DNA of 64,000 nucleotides from an uncultured Bacilli bacterium (GCA_934096075.1 CAKOLN010000004.1:27930-91929); one strand, 5' to 3'. Shown: positions 25,964 through 35,063, counted from the stretch's first letter. Made by a program: numbers and translations. Notes: generated by a model from the letters alone, not told the origin.

Positions 25964-26047
25964 TTTTAAAAGATATTATTTACCATATTTTCACCACTTT
26001 TTATCGTTATATGATAAAAAGTGGTGAAAATCAAGTATCTTTTAAAA
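25964..26047. repeat. 84-bp nested palindrome
   Basis: Inner 19-bp perfect stem (25987-26005 and 26013-26031, arm core TTTTCACCACTTTTTATC) around a 7-nt loop. A 12-bp outer repeat TTTTAAAAGATA / TATCTTTTAAAA closes it at 25964-25975 and 26036-26047. Neither side has the T tract of a simple terminator. It could be a transcript-end structure for 26072-26889 or a small palindromic mobile unit. Confidence 0.75.
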
Positions 26048-26071
26048 AAGAATCTAAATTTAATTAGACTC

Positions 26072-26527
26072 TTACTTATATATCAATGTTTTTACTTCAT
26101 TACTTTCTTTATAAAATAATTCTAATCTATTAGATAATTTATGTAGATGATAACTTAATAGTAATGGACTACTAAATACTCTTTCTTCTTTTTTTATAAT
26201 TCTAGATACTATTACTTTATTGTTTTTTATTTCATAAACTACATTTATATCTTCAGGTTCTTTATTTCTTAAATCGCCTGGTTTTATATTAGATAAATCA
26301 ATACTATATTTTGAAGTTTCTAGTAAGTCTTTAAAGTTTGATGTGTGTCCTATGTAGTAATTATTTATTACTTCCATATTATCATTAGAGTGTTCAACTA
26401 AAGAAGCAATTTTTGTATTTTCTGGTACTTTAATACTCTTACCTACTAATTTACTTGTACTTATTACTTTTTCATTTTCATCTAAAAACATTATTGTTAG
26501 TTTTAAAAAATCATTTTTTCCAAACAT
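26072..26527 (-). CDS. Hypothetical protein (151 aa)
   Basis: Unrecognised soluble protein, beta-rich in the first 110 residues (LKLTIMFLDENEKVISTSKL) with a helical C-terminus. It overlaps the gene upstream by one base (TAATG). The pair is bounded downstream by the 84-bp palindrome. No motif supports a function. Confidence 0.6.
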   Translation of the reverse strand: MFGKNDFLKLTIMFLDENEKVISTSKLVGKSIKVPENTKIASLVEHSNDNMEVINNYYIGHTSNFKDLLETSKYSIDLSNIKPGDLRNKEPEDINVVYEIKNNKVIVSRIIKKEERVFSSPLLLSYHLHKLSNRLELFYKESNEVKTLIYK

Positions 26528-26889
26528 TAGAATTCACCTCCATATATAAGTTTATGAGTATGTAGTTTTAGTGATTTACTTTCTTCTCTAAGATAATCAT
26601 CCATTGGTTCTTTTCTTTTATTTATTTCTTTAAATAATTCATTCCATGCTAGATATAAATTATAATCTTTAATTTCTGTCATATTAAGAAGTCTATGTGC
26701 TTTTTTTGTTAGAAGAGCACCATTAGAAAGTTCTAGTAAACCTCCATCACATTCTTTTATTATATGATGATATGTTAATACATTTCTAACTGTAATTAAA
26801 TAGCTCATCCAGTCTAAATCATCAGGTCCATATATTCTTTTCATATCATCTATAATTACCTTAGTTTCATTATAATATACTTTACCCAT
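26527..26889 (-). CDS. Hypothetical protein (120 aa)
   Basis: Unrecognised, mostly helical, with two histidines in 'VLTYHHIIKE' and an aromatic-rich 'YLAWNELFKEI'. First gene of a translationally coupled pair with 26072; RBS GAGGTGG. Nothing visible assigns a role. Confidence 0.6.
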   Translation of the reverse strand: MGKVYYNETKVIIDDMKRIYGPDDLDWMSYLITVRNVLTYHHIIKECDGGLLELSNGALLTKKAHRLLNMTEIKDYNLYLAWNELFKEINKRKEPMDDYLREESKSLKLHTHKLIYGGEF

Positions 26890-27041
26890 AAAACCACCTC
26901 AGTAAGATTATATTCTAACATAACAATTTTTATTTTTAAAGTGGAAATTAATGTTTATGAAGTATTTTTTTATTATAGTATGTTTACTTTAATGCATAAG
27001 TTTGTTAAAATGAAGAAGGATAATAAAGAAAGGAGATAATG

Positions 27042-27611
27042 ATGAAGAAAGGTACAATAATCAGTATAGTTACAGTAGTAGTTGTAGTACTCGTTACACT
27101 TCTAGTAGTTAAAAACTTAGGTGACAATAATTCAAGTTCATTAAAGAGTGCAAGTGATATTAAAACTATGCTAAAAAGTATAATCAAGAAAGAAAAAGAT
27201 AATTTACCTAGTTTAGATATTAATACTATTAATGTTAAAAATAAAGATGATGTTAGTTTATATACTGGATTAAAATCTAATGAAAATGTTGAAACATTAG
27301 TAGTAGCTGAACCATTAATGTCAAGTCAAGCTTTCTCTATCGCTGTTGTTAAAGTTGATGAAAATGCAAACATTGAAAGTATGAAACAAGAGATGATAGA
27401 TAATATTAATACTGGAAAATGGATATGTGTTACTGCTGAAAAAGTATATGTTACTAATAATGGTAATGTTATATTCTTAGTAATGGCTGATGCTGACTGG
27501 GCTAGTCTTGTTTATAAAGATTTTAAAGAGTATGTAAATAATGATATTGGTAAAGAGCTAGAAAAAACTAGTGAAGATAGTTTTGGACTTGATATACCAG
27601 ATACAGATTAA
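27042..27611 (+). CDS. DUF4358 membrane-anchored protein
   Basis: An N-terminal anchor helix (TIISIVTVVVVVLVTLLVV) is followed by a 160-aa extracytoplasmic domain. 'AFSIAVVKVDENANIESMKQ' and 'GKWICVTAEKVYVTNNGNVI' match the DUF4358 pattern. These proteins commonly accompany MBOAT acyltransferases in Bacillota, as here. A hairpin (27617-27639) separates it from the MBOAT gene and could reduce downstream transcription. The second of two adjacent ATGs is used because its spacing to AAGGAG is better. Confidence 0.8.
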   Translation: MKKGTIISIVTVVVVVLVTLLVVKNLGDNNSSSLKSASDIKTMLKSIIKKEKDNLPSLDINTINVKNKDDVSLYTGLKSNENVETLVVAEPLMSSQAFSIAVVKVDENANIESMKQEMIDNINTGKWICVTAEKVYVTNNGNVIFLVMADADWASLVYKDFKEYVNNDIGKELEKTSEDSFGLDIPDTD

Positions 27612-27616
27612 TATAT

Positions 27617-27639
27617 GCACCTTATTGGTGCTTTCTTTT
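27617..27639 (+). terminator. Intra-operon terminator-like hairpin
   Basis: GCACC-TTATT-GGTGC followed by TTTCTTTT, between the DUF4358 and MBOAT genes. A 5-bp stem suggests partial termination. Confidence 0.6.
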
Positions 27640-27652
27640 AAGGAGGAATTTT

Positions 27653-29035
27653 ATGTTATTTAATAGTATAACTTTCTTATATTATTTTTTACCTATTACA
27701 TTAATTATTTATTTTATTACACCTAAAAAATATAAGAACTTAATCCTTTTAATAGCAAGCCTTATATTTTATATATATGGAGAGCCTAAGTATGTAGTAT
27801 TAATGTTATTAGATATTTTTATTGCATATATAGGTGGTATTTTAATTGATAAGTATAAAGATAAGAGTATTTTTAGAGTTTTTGTATGTATACCTATTTT
27901 ACTTTTAATTATATTTAAATATTCAAATTTCTTTATAAGTAATGTTAATAATATTTTTAATACTAAGTTAAGCCTACTTAATTTGGCTTTACCTATTGGA
28001 ATATCATTTTATACTTTTCAGATTATTAGTTATTTAGTTGATGTTTATAAAGGTAAGGTTAAATGTCAGAAAAGTTTTATTAAGTTAGCAACTTATGTAT
28101 CTTTGTTTCCTCAGTTAATTGCTGGTCCAATAGTAAGATATGAAACTGTTAATAAAGAACTTGATGATAGAAAACAAAGTTTTAGTGATTTTTCTTATGG
28201 TATTAGAAGATTTATTATAGGTTTAGCTAAGAAAGTTTTGCTTGCGAATGAACTTGCTAAATTAGTTAATATATTTAGCTCCACTAGTGAAAAAACATTT
28301 ATATTTTATTGGTTATTCGCTATTTGTTATACTTTAGAAATATATTTGGATTTTTCAGGTTATTCAGATATGGCAATAGGACTTGGTAGAATGTTTGGAT
28401 TTCATTTTAATGAGAATTTTGATTATCCTTATACATCAAAAAGTATTACTGAGTTTTGGAGAAGATGGCATATGTCTTTGAGTTCTTGGTTTAAAGATTA
28501 TGTGTATATTCCTTTAGGTGGTAATAGAAATGGTATTAAAAAACAAATTAGAAATATTTTTATAGTTTGGTTACTTACTGGACTATGGCATGGTGCGAGT
28601 TGGAATTTTGTTATATGGGGATTATTCTTTGGCGTTATTTTAGTAATAGAAAAACTTTGGTTAAAGAAGTTTATTGATAAGTTACCTAGTACATTTAAAA
28701 GTGTTTATGTTATGGTTTTAGTTATTATAAGTTTTGTTATATTTAATGGAGAGAATGTTATTAGTAATTTAAGTGGTATGTTCTTTATTAACAAAAGTAA
28801 ATTTGTAGATAGTTATACTTTAATATATTTAAAAAGATATGCTTTAGTTATAATTATATCTATAATTAGTTCAATTCCTTTATTAAAGAACTTTATTAAT
28901 AAACTTAAAGATAATAAACAATTTAATAAATTAATTAATTTAATTGAACCTATTTACTTAGTATTATTATTAATACTTGTAACGGCATATTTAATAGATA
29001 ATTCTTATAATCCATTCTTATATTTTAGATTTTAG
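27653..29035 (+). CDS. MBOAT-family membrane O-acyltransferase (AlgI/DltB-like)
   Basis: Polytopic protein (460 aa, around ten membrane helices) that moves acyl groups from the cytosol to exported polymers. Family landmarks are 'QLIAGPIVRYETV', 'DFSGYSDMAIGLGRMFGFHF', 'TEFWRRWHMSLSSWFKDYVY' and the catalytic histidine in 'LTGLWHGASWNFVIWG'. The downstream DHHW protein and the upstream DUF4358 protein suggest acetylation of a surface glycan. RBS AAGGAGG. Confidence 0.95.
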   Translation: MLFNSITFLYYFLPITLIIYFITPKKYKNLILLIASLIFYIYGEPKYVVLMLLDIFIAYIGGILIDKYKDKSIFRVFVCIPILLLIIFKYSNFFISNVNNIFNTKLSLLNLALPIGISFYTFQIISYLVDVYKGKVKCQKSFIKLATYVSLFPQLIAGPIVRYETVNKELDDRKQSFSDFSYGIRRFIIGLAKKVLLANELAKLVNIFSSTSEKTFIFYWLFAICYTLEIYLDFSGYSDMAIGLGRMFGFHFNENFDYPYTSKSITEFWRRWHMSLSSWFKDYVYIPLGGNRNGIKKQIRNIFIVWLLTGLWHGASWNFVIWGLFFGVILVIEKLWLKKFIDKLPSTFKSVYVMVLVIISFVIFNGENVISNLSGMFFINKSKFVDSYTLIYLKRYALVIIISIISSIPLLKNFINKLKDNKQFNKLINLIEPIYLVLLLILVTAYLIDNSYNPFLYFRF

Positions 29036-29043
29036 GAGGTACT

Positions 29044-30120
29044 ATGAAAGATACATTAAAAGATAAGTTAATTACTATTATGTTTTTAGTTATTATTATT
29101 GGTTTTATGTTAGTTAATATATTTAAAAAAGATACAGATATTTCTTATTCAGAAAGAAGGCGTTTAGAAAAGTTGCCTACTTTAACATTTAATTCATTAA
29201 CTAATGGTACTTTTAGTAGTAAGTTTGATAGTTATGTTACAGATCAATTTATTAATAGAGATGATTTTAGAAAGATGAAGATATTTTTAGAGATGAATAC
29301 TAAAAATAATTATAATGATTTGTATATTTATAATGGATATATTATTAAAGAAAATTCTAAAGTTAATAAGAGTTCTATAGATAGTTTAAGTAGTAAGATT
29401 AATTTAATAAAAGAAAAGTATCCTAATAATAGATATTTTTATATGATTGTACCTGATAAGAATTATTTTGTAGATAGTGATAATTTAAAGTTAGATTATA
29501 ATGAGTTAATTAGTATTATGAATGATAATCTTAAGGATTTAGGGTATATAGATATTATGGGTATTTTAAGTTTAGAAGATTATTATAAGACTGATACTCA
29601 TTGGAGACAAGAGAATCTTGTTAAGGTAGTTAATAAGATGTCTAAAGAGATGAATTTTAATTTAGATAGTTCTTTTAGTAAAGAGTATTTGAGTGAGTTT
29701 AATGGTGTTTATAGTAGTCAGATATTAAGTGATGAAGTTGATAAGTTATATATTCTTACTAATGATAGTATTATGGATAGTAAAGTATTTAATTATGAGA
29801 CTAATAATTATACTAGTGTATATGATATGAGTAAATTAAATGGACTTGATAAATATGATGTTTATTTGAGTGGTTCTAGTGCATTACTTAAGATTACTAA
29901 TATGAATATAGACAGTAATAAGAGAGATTTAGTGGTGTTTAGAGATTCTTATGGAAGTAGTTTAATACCTCTTTTGATAGATGGTTTTAATGAAATAACT
30001 GTGGTAGATACTAGATATATATCACCTAAATTATTAGATAATTATATAGATTTTAATAATAAAGATATATTATTTATGTATAGCACTCTTTTAATAAATG
30101 ATAGTGGTACTATTAAGTAG
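29044..30120 (+). CDS. DHHW-family (AlgX/AlgJ-like) surface acylation partner
   Basis: 358 aa. N-terminal membrane anchor (about 10-25), then 'YSERRRLEKLPTLTF' and 'FDSYVTDQFINRDDFRKMK'. A catalytic-type motif follows, 'YYKTDTHWRQENL' (D-T-H-W), and later 'VFRDSYGSSLIPLL' with the GDS-like serine. These SGNH/AlgX-like proteins take the acyl group exported by the MBOAT and place it on a polymer. It follows the MBOAT gene by 8 bp. Confidence 0.9.
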   Translation: MKDTLKDKLITIMFLVIIIGFMLVNIFKKDTDISYSERRRLEKLPTLTFNSLTNGTFSSKFDSYVTDQFINRDDFRKMKIFLEMNTKNNYNDLYIYNGYIIKENSKVNKSSIDSLSSKINLIKEKYPNNRYFYMIVPDKNYFVDSDNLKLDYNELISIMNDNLKDLGYIDIMGILSLEDYYKTDTHWRQENLVKVVNKMSKEMNFNLDSSFSKEYLSEFNGVYSSQILSDEVDKLYILTNDSIMDSKVFNYETNNYTSVYDMSKLNGLDKYDVYLSGSSALLKITNMNIDSNKRDLVVFRDSYGSSLIPLLIDGFNEITVVDTRYISPKLLDNYIDFNNKDILFMYSTLLINDSGTIK

Positions 30121-31929
30121 CTATCTTTTATTTTTTTCTAAGTATTTAATGAATATGCTTTTGTTATTGGATTCAGTAAGTAAGTATACTTTCTTTTTAC
30201 ATCTTGTTAACGCTACATAGAATAGTCTTCTCTCTTCACTAAATGGATAAGTATCACTATTATCTAGTAATGAATTAACTAGATTGGAATCTTTAACTTT
30301 ACTAGGGAAACCCATTAGTTCATCTTTGTTATTTAGAATTACTACATAGTCACTTTGTAATCCCTTTGATTTATGGGCAGTTAGAAATTTTATATCTAGG
30401 TCTATTCTTTTATTATATATTATGTCTATGTCTTTAGTGTATCTATTGTATTCTAATGTAAAGTTATTACATTTTTTTAGTATATCTATGTCAAATGTAT
30501 ATCTGCCTAGTAAATATATTTTACTATAGTATGGTAAGTCTTTTAGTTTAGTTTCTAGTTCGTTAAGTCCATTTATTATTTCTATGGGATAAGTATTTGA
30601 ATTAAATCCAATTATATTCTTTTTTAATTGATTAGGGTTATGCATTATGAATTTACCTGATATATTTGCTAGAGTGCTTGAAAATCTATATGTGTGCTGT
30701 ATTCTATTAATAGATGTTGGACCCCAGTATTTAGAAAAGTTTGTTATGAGAGATATATCACTACCAGAAAATCTATATATGCTTTGCCAGTCATCACCTA
30801 CACAAAATAGTTTATAATAATTTTGATTTCTCATGGCTAGTAATAGATTATATCTAGACATAGAGATATCTTGATATTCATCTACTATGACATATTTATA
30901 GTGATGAATGTATTTGTTAGTTTTAATTAAGTTAGTTGATTTATTAATCATATCATTAAAGTCTATTAAATTATTTTCACTTAAGTAATTGTTATATTTT
31001 ATATATATTGGTTTTATTAAGTCAAAAATTATTTTAGTTTTATTAGTTATTAAGTTATTTACTTCATCTATAGTATAGTTATTACTTTTAATTAAACTTA
31101 TTATTGTTTCAAAGGAGTTAGCAATAAGCATGTATATATTTCTATTGAAGTTACATAAGTGATACCATATTAAATTAGTACTTATATTTGTAATTATTTT
31201 CTCTTTATTTATTAAATTTATTAAGTCAGAATAAGACCTGATGTATTTGTTATATTTAGGTAAAAAGAATATATTTTTGTATGTAAATTTTATTTTGTTT
31301 AAGTATAAGTAGTTATAAATATCTATATGTTTTTTATTTATTATTTTATTATCAATAGTTGTATTAGTATAACCACATATATCATTTATTATATAGTTAA
31401 CAAATTTAAGTAAGTATGAAGTATCATTAAATAGTTCATTTATAAATTTAATTATTAAATTACTTACTTCTCCTGTAAATATGTTAACATTAGTATTTTG
31501 TGTTGATTTTATTATTTCTAAACCAAGCTTGTGAAATGTGTATGTATCTATTTCCATATTAGTTTCTTTTTTTACTCTTAATTTCATTTCTTTAGCAGAA
31601 GCATTAGTAAAAGATAAAAGTAAGATGTCTTCGGGTTTACATTGATTGGTTTTTATTAAGTATTTTATTTTACCTATTATAGTTGTTGTTTTACCACTTC
31701 CAGCTCCTGCGATTATTAATGTGTTATCACTTTTACTAAGTATTGAAGATATTTGTTCATTGTCTAAGTAATTACCTTCTATTTTTCCACATAAGTTATT
31801 AAATTCTTTTATTTCATTTTCACTAACTATGATGTTATTTTCTTCATGAAAAAAATACTTTAGGAAACCTAAAGTAGATAATTTTTTATATAAATTTTTT
31901 ATTTTATTAAAAATATTCACTTTATTCAC
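30121..31929 (-). CDS. UvrD/Rep-type superfamily 1 DNA helicase
   Basis: 3'-5' helicase with Walker A AGAGSGKTTT, motif II VIVDEYQDIS, 'FCVGDDWQSIYRFSGSD', 'TAHKSKGLQSDYVVI' and 'RRLFYVALTRCKKKVYL'. At about 600 aa it is shorter than UvrD/PcrA and has long Asn/Ile-rich inserts. The start is uncertain: the GTG at 31927-31929 has GGAGA just upstream and is preferred; a TTG at 31977 inside the previous gene would add 16 residues. Downstream of the OapA-like gene on the OLE RNA transcript. Confidence 0.88.
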   Translation of the reverse strand: MNKVNIFNKIKNLYKKLSTLGFLKYFFHEENNIIVSENEIKEFNNLCGKIEGNYLDNEQISSILSKSDNTLIIAGAGSGKTTTIIGKIKYLIKTNQCKPEDILLLSFTNASAKEMKLRVKKETNMEIDTYTFHKLGLEIIKSTQNTNVNIFTGEVSNLIIKFINELFNDTSYLLKFVNYIINDICGYTNTTIDNKIINKKHIDIYNYLYLNKIKFTYKNIFFLPKYNKYIRSYSDLINLINKEKIITNISTNLIWYHLCNFNRNIYMLIANSFETIISLIKSNNYTIDEVNNLITNKTKIIFDLIKPIYIKYNNYLSENNLIDFNDMINKSTNLIKTNKYIHHYKYVIVDEYQDISMSRYNLLLAMRNQNYYKLFCVGDDWQSIYRFSGSDISLITNFSKYWGPTSINRIQHTYRFSSTLANISGKFIMHNPNQLKKNIIGFNSNTYPIEIINGLNELETKLKDLPYYSKIYLLGRYTFDIDILKKCNNFTLEYNRYTKDIDIIYNKRIDLDIKFLTAHKSKGLQSDYVVILNNKDELMGFPSKVKDSNLVNSLLDNSDTYPFSEERRLFYVALTRCKKKVYLLTESNNKSIFIKYLEKNKR

Positions 31930-31948
31930 AATTCTCCACACATATATA

Positions 31949-32485
31949 TTATTTTCTTTTTTTCTTTTTCTTTTCAAATTTATTAAGTATTTTAGTTACT
32001 TTACTAACAATGTATTCACTTTGACTTACAGCATATCCTTTTCCTAGTGCTTTACCACCTATTGTAAGAGATGCGATTAAAGAGGCCATTAGAAGTGTCA
32101 CTAAGGTTGTTTTAATATTAAATTTATTAGCAATTTCTAATGCGACTACTAAACCAGCTGACCCACTTATTATGTTACAGATGTCACCTATTACATCATT
32201 ACAAAATGATGACACTTTATCACTATTGGCTAACATTTTTTTAGCAGTTTTAGCTCCTTTTACTTTCTTGCTTGCCATTGCATGAAAGGCTACTTCTTTA
32301 CTACTTTGTACAGCAACACCAATTATATCAAAGATTATTCCTAGTAAAATAAATATAAATATGATAATAACTCCAATTATTAAATTAACATTTTCCAGTA
32401 AAGTGTTAGAACCAAACGAAAATATTAATGTTATTATAAATGATAATATTGTAATTGTTATTATCCATTTTATGTCTCTTTTCAT
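31949..32485 (-). CDS. oapA: OapA-like membrane protein (OLE RNA-associated)
   Basis: The 178-aa protein has hydrophobic helices at about 8-25, 34-58, 100-118 and 126-145 and a Lys-rich tail. Key segments are 'GIIFDIIGVAVQSSKEVAFH', 'ASKKVKGAKTAKKML' and 'SSFCNDVIGDICNIISG'; D97 and D101 form the DxxxD motif of OapA. OapA binds OLE RNA at the membrane and affects magnesium tolerance in Halalkalibacterium (Bacillus) halodurans; such proteins are often labelled CorB-like. About 560 nt of structured noncoding sequence lies directly upstream. RBS AGGGAG. Confidence 0.82.
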   Translation of the reverse strand: MKRDIKWIITITILSFIITLIFSFGSNTLLENVNLIIGVIIIFIFILLGIIFDIIGVAVQSSKEVAFHAMASKKVKGAKTAKKMLANSDKVSSFCNDVIGDICNIISGSAGLVVALEIANKFNIKTTLVTLLMASLIASLTIGGKALGKGYAVSQSEYIVSKVTKILNKFEKKKKKRK

Positions 32486-32514
32486 TTTAACTCCCTAAAT
32501 TTTATGTGGTATTA

Positions 32515-33074
32515 AAACTGGAAATATTGTGTCTTAGGTCAAGTAGGTTTTCCCCTAATTATACATTTCGTTACCAAAATGCGGTTCCCCTTTAGATAAT
32601 TAGTTATAGTGTCTCCAACTATACGACTTGATTGCCACTTAGTACACACTTTAATCCAATATTAACAAACAGCCTAGGAATTTTCTTCCAGTTAGTTTAT
32701 TGGTAGCACTTTTTTGCAGATATAGTTTCATAAGCAGTAAATAATATTTATGCGTCCACTTATATTATTTAGACCTTAATCCCCCGAGTCCACTCAAGGC
32801 AGGCTACACTATCCACAGCATGAACCGCAAGATAGGTTTAATCTCATTATGTAATAAGTCCTTCAACTGTTGTGTATAGGCTTACCACATATATGAGTCT
32901 CAAAGATAATTGGGTCCTTTCACATATGCCATTATGCTGGCCCAAGAATCCTCTTCCAGCACTCACCCAAAACTGGGCGTAATAAGCAAGCACAAGAAGC
33001 TTCACAGATGTGCCCTTTAACGAATTTTTAGGCTCGTCCTCCCATTAAACTAATCAACTAGGATACTGCACCAC
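32515..33074 (-). ncRNA. ole: OLE RNA (ornate large extremophilic RNA), candidate
   Basis: About 560 nt with no ORF, visibly richer in G and C than the flanks, begin six or seven bases after a clear promoter and end just before an oapA-like gene. Length, orientation and the neighbour match OLE RNA, a roughly 600-nt RNA that forms a membrane ribonucleoprotein with OapA. Many local inverted repeats are visible. I know the family from its context and size; I have not aligned it to the covariance model. The 3' end is approximate, since no terminator is seen. Confidence 0.8.
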
Positions 33075-33080
33075 AATTAA

Positions 33081-33110
33081 ATTATAGCAAATATTCGAGT
33101 AAAAGTCCAA
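33081..33110 (-). promoter_or_regulatory. Promoter of the OLE RNA-oapA transcript
   Basis: Minus strand -35 TTGGAC (33105-33110), 18-bp spacer, -10 TATAAT (33081-33086); start predicted near 33074. Confidence 0.8.
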
Positions 33111-33179
33111 TAACTATAAATATGATGAGTAATACTAATTAATAATTCTTTGCCATTTAAAAAGTGAGATTTCTCTCAC

Positions 33180-33518
33180 TTAGAAATTTCCACAACATCC
33201 TTCATTTACATTGCATATTTCGTTTTCTTCACAGCAAGTATAACAAGGACTATAAGTATGTCTATAAATATGATGATTTATTATTCTTGTATTTATTGGA
33301 CATACATGTGGTACTTCATGCATTATTTCTCTATGAATAACTCTTTCTTGTGGGCATTCATAGATTGGTGCCATTACCATACCAGGCATAGCACTAGTAG
33401 CTGCACCTGTACTATAAGAAGTATTAGTTGTAGTAGATTTACTTTCTTTATAAATCTCCTTATTTGCTTCTACTTCATAGCCAGCATACATTCCAGTATT
33501 TGTATACACTAGTCTCAC
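33180..33518 (-). CDS. CotD-like spore coat protein
   Basis: The 112-aa protein has a His/Cys-rich C-terminus: 'VIHREIMHEVPHVCPINTRI', 'INHHIYRHTYSPCYTCCEEN' and a final CCGNF. The 'NHHIYRHTYSP' stretch is the CotD signature; CotD is an inner coat protein made under sigma-K in Bacillus. The N-terminal half is Ser/Thr-rich and low complexity. It lies upstream of the OLE RNA promoter in the same direction. Confidence 0.75.
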   Translation of the reverse strand: MRLVYTNTGMYAGYEVEANKEIYKESKSTTTNTSYSTGAATSAMPGMVMAPIYECPQERVIHREIMHEVPHVCPINTRIINHHIYRHTYSPCYTCCEENEICNVNEGCCGNF

Positions 33519-33577
33519 TCCTTTTCACTTATATATTATGAAGTGAAACTGGTTTTGGTATGGGTTAATTTATTATT

Positions 33578-34642
33578 CTATATTCTTTCAATTAAATTAT
33601 TAAATTGATTCCAACCAATTATTCCGTCTTTTTGCAATCTTCCAACAACTATTCCTGGTGTAACATTTATTTTTTTCGAAAATTCTATAATGTTTTTTTC
33701 ATTTATTAAGCTTTTTTTAAATGTTTGATATTCTGCACATGGTATAAGTGAATTTTTTGCAAAATTATCTGCTTCTGTTTCAATTAAACTATTTTCACCA
33801 TTTTCCATATCAATAAAGATTTCTTTTTTACCATGTTTTAATAAGTGGCCAATTTCATGGAATAAAGTAAACCATAATATGTCATCTTTTTTTCCACGAT
33901 CACTTATCATTATAATACCTTTTTCTCCATTTAATTTGTATGTTACACCATTAATATATGTATTTGGTAAATGTGGTTCAAAAATTAATACTATTCCACA
34001 TTTATTTAAAATCTTTTTTATTTTATCATATTGTTCTAAAAATGATTTATTTGCCAGTTTTTTTATTTCTGGTACATATAGTTTTAATTTTTCTAAATCA
34101 AATTTTTCACAATCTTCTTTATTGGCTTGTATTTCTCCATATCTAATCCAACAATATAAAGATTCAAAAGAAAAGTTATTGTTGGTGCTTTTTCTAAATG
34201 CCATTTTTCGTTTTAAATCTGTATCAAAGTTTAAAGAGGCTACAGAAAAAAATTTTCTTAAATTTTTTACTTTTTCAAAAGAATCTCGCGTTTTTGTAAT
34301 AAAATCCCATCCTCTCTTAGACATTTCTAAGTACGGTATTTTTTCTAAATATTTTTCTTCTTCTAAAATCGAATCAAAATCTTTTTTTCTTTCTAATGTT
34401 TCTCGATAGTTTCTCTCTAAATTATTCCAAAAACTTGCAGGAATATTAAAAACATATTCTAATTTCTGTGCCGTTGATATGGAAATTGGAGCCTTTCCAT
34501 TTATTATTTCATTAATTGTTTTCTTATTAATTCCAGTTTTTAATGATAAATCTAATTGTGTTATATTTCTACTTTCTAATAATTCTTTTATTGTCTCTCC
34601 TGGTGGTATGATATATTCATTAAACTTCCTATTTTTACTCAT
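33578..34642 (-). CDS. higA: HigA-type antitoxin with XRE and ImmA/IrrE peptidase domains
   Basis: 354 aa. Residues 10-70 form an XRE helix-turn-helix (IIPPGETIKELLESRNITQL with 'TGINKKTINEIINGKAPIS'). The C-terminal region is an ImmA/IrrE-like metalloprotease with the zinc motif HEIGH in 'WFTLFHEIGHLLKHGKK' and a distal 'ETEADNFAKNSLIP'. Antitoxins with a fused HEXXH domain form a known HigA variety. It overlaps the toxin gene by 8 bp and probably autorepresses the operon. Confidence 0.88.
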   Translation of the reverse strand: MSKNRKFNEYIIPPGETIKELLESRNITQLDLSLKTGINKKTINEIINGKAPISISTAQKLEYVFNIPASFWNNLERNYRETLERKKDFDSILEEEKYLEKIPYLEMSKRGWDFITKTRDSFEKVKNLRKFFSVASLNFDTDLKRKMAFRKSTNNNFSFESLYCWIRYGEIQANKEDCEKFDLEKLKLYVPEIKKLANKSFLEQYDKIKKILNKCGIVLIFEPHLPNTYINGVTYKLNGEKGIIMISDRGKKDDILWFTLFHEIGHLLKHGKKEIFIDMENGENSLIETEADNFAKNSLIPCAEYQTFKKSLINEKNIIEFSKKINVTPGIVVGRLQKDGIIGWNQFNNLIERI

Positions 34643-34964
34643 AATGTTTTGACACCTCCATAATCCTTACTCTTTTTATTTCTTTTAATTCTATTATATT
34701 CTTATTATTTTCATTAGATATAAATATTAATCTATAATTTGATGTTACATTAACAGCATACTCATTTTTTCTACTGCCTTTTAATTTATGCCTTCTGAAA
34801 GGTTTTTCTATGGGTATATCATTTACACTTTCAAAGGCTTTTAATTCTTTTATTCTTTTTGGTAAATTAATCGCTACTTCTTTACCATATAATTTTTGTA
34901 ATGTCATTATATTTTCTGTTTCACAAAGATTTTCTATTTTTTTATTTTTGTAAGTAATTTCCAT
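34635..34964 (-). CDS. higB: HigB/RelE-type toxin
   Basis: The 109-aa protein of the RelE/ParE fold ('MTLQKLYGKEVAINLPKRIK', 'RRHKLKGSRKNEYAVNV', 'NYRLIFISNENN', 'IKRVRIMEVSKHY') would act as a ribosome-dependent mRNA endonuclease. The toxin-first order and the overlap with higA fit the HigBA type. The ATG at 34964 is used since GGAGAAC precedes it. Expressed from the promoter at 34987-35015. Confidence 0.85.
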   Translation of the reverse strand: MEITYKNKKIENLCETENIMTLQKLYGKEVAINLPKRIKELKAFESVNDIPIEKPFRRHKLKGSRKNEYAVNVTSNYRLIFISNENNKNIIELKEIKRVRIMEVSKHYE

Positions 34965-34986
34965 TTTGTTCTCCTTTGTGTAATTT

Positions 34987-35020
34987 ATTGTAGCACACAA
35001 AAAAGAAAATGTAAACATTT
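34987..35020 (-). promoter_or_regulatory. higBA promoter with palindromic operator
   Basis: -35 TTTACA (35010-35015), 17-bp spacer, -10 TACAAT (34987-34992). A perfect dyad AAATGTAAACATTT (35007-35020) covers the -35, a likely site for HigA autorepression. Confidence 0.75.
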
Positions 35021-35063
35021 AATTTACCTGATACGTTAATCAAAATTTAAAATTGTGTTTTTA

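Noticed and set aside
27005..27187. Minus-strand 60-codon hydrophobic frame
   Set aside because: It is the antisense of the N-terminal membrane helix of the DUF4358 gene, whose own start has a strong ribosome binding site.
32515..33074. RNase P RNA or tmRNA as the identity of the long noncoding region
   Set aside because: I found none of the universal RNase P core sequences, and no tRNA-like ends or tag reading frame of tmRNA; the oapA-like neighbour fits OLE RNA much better.
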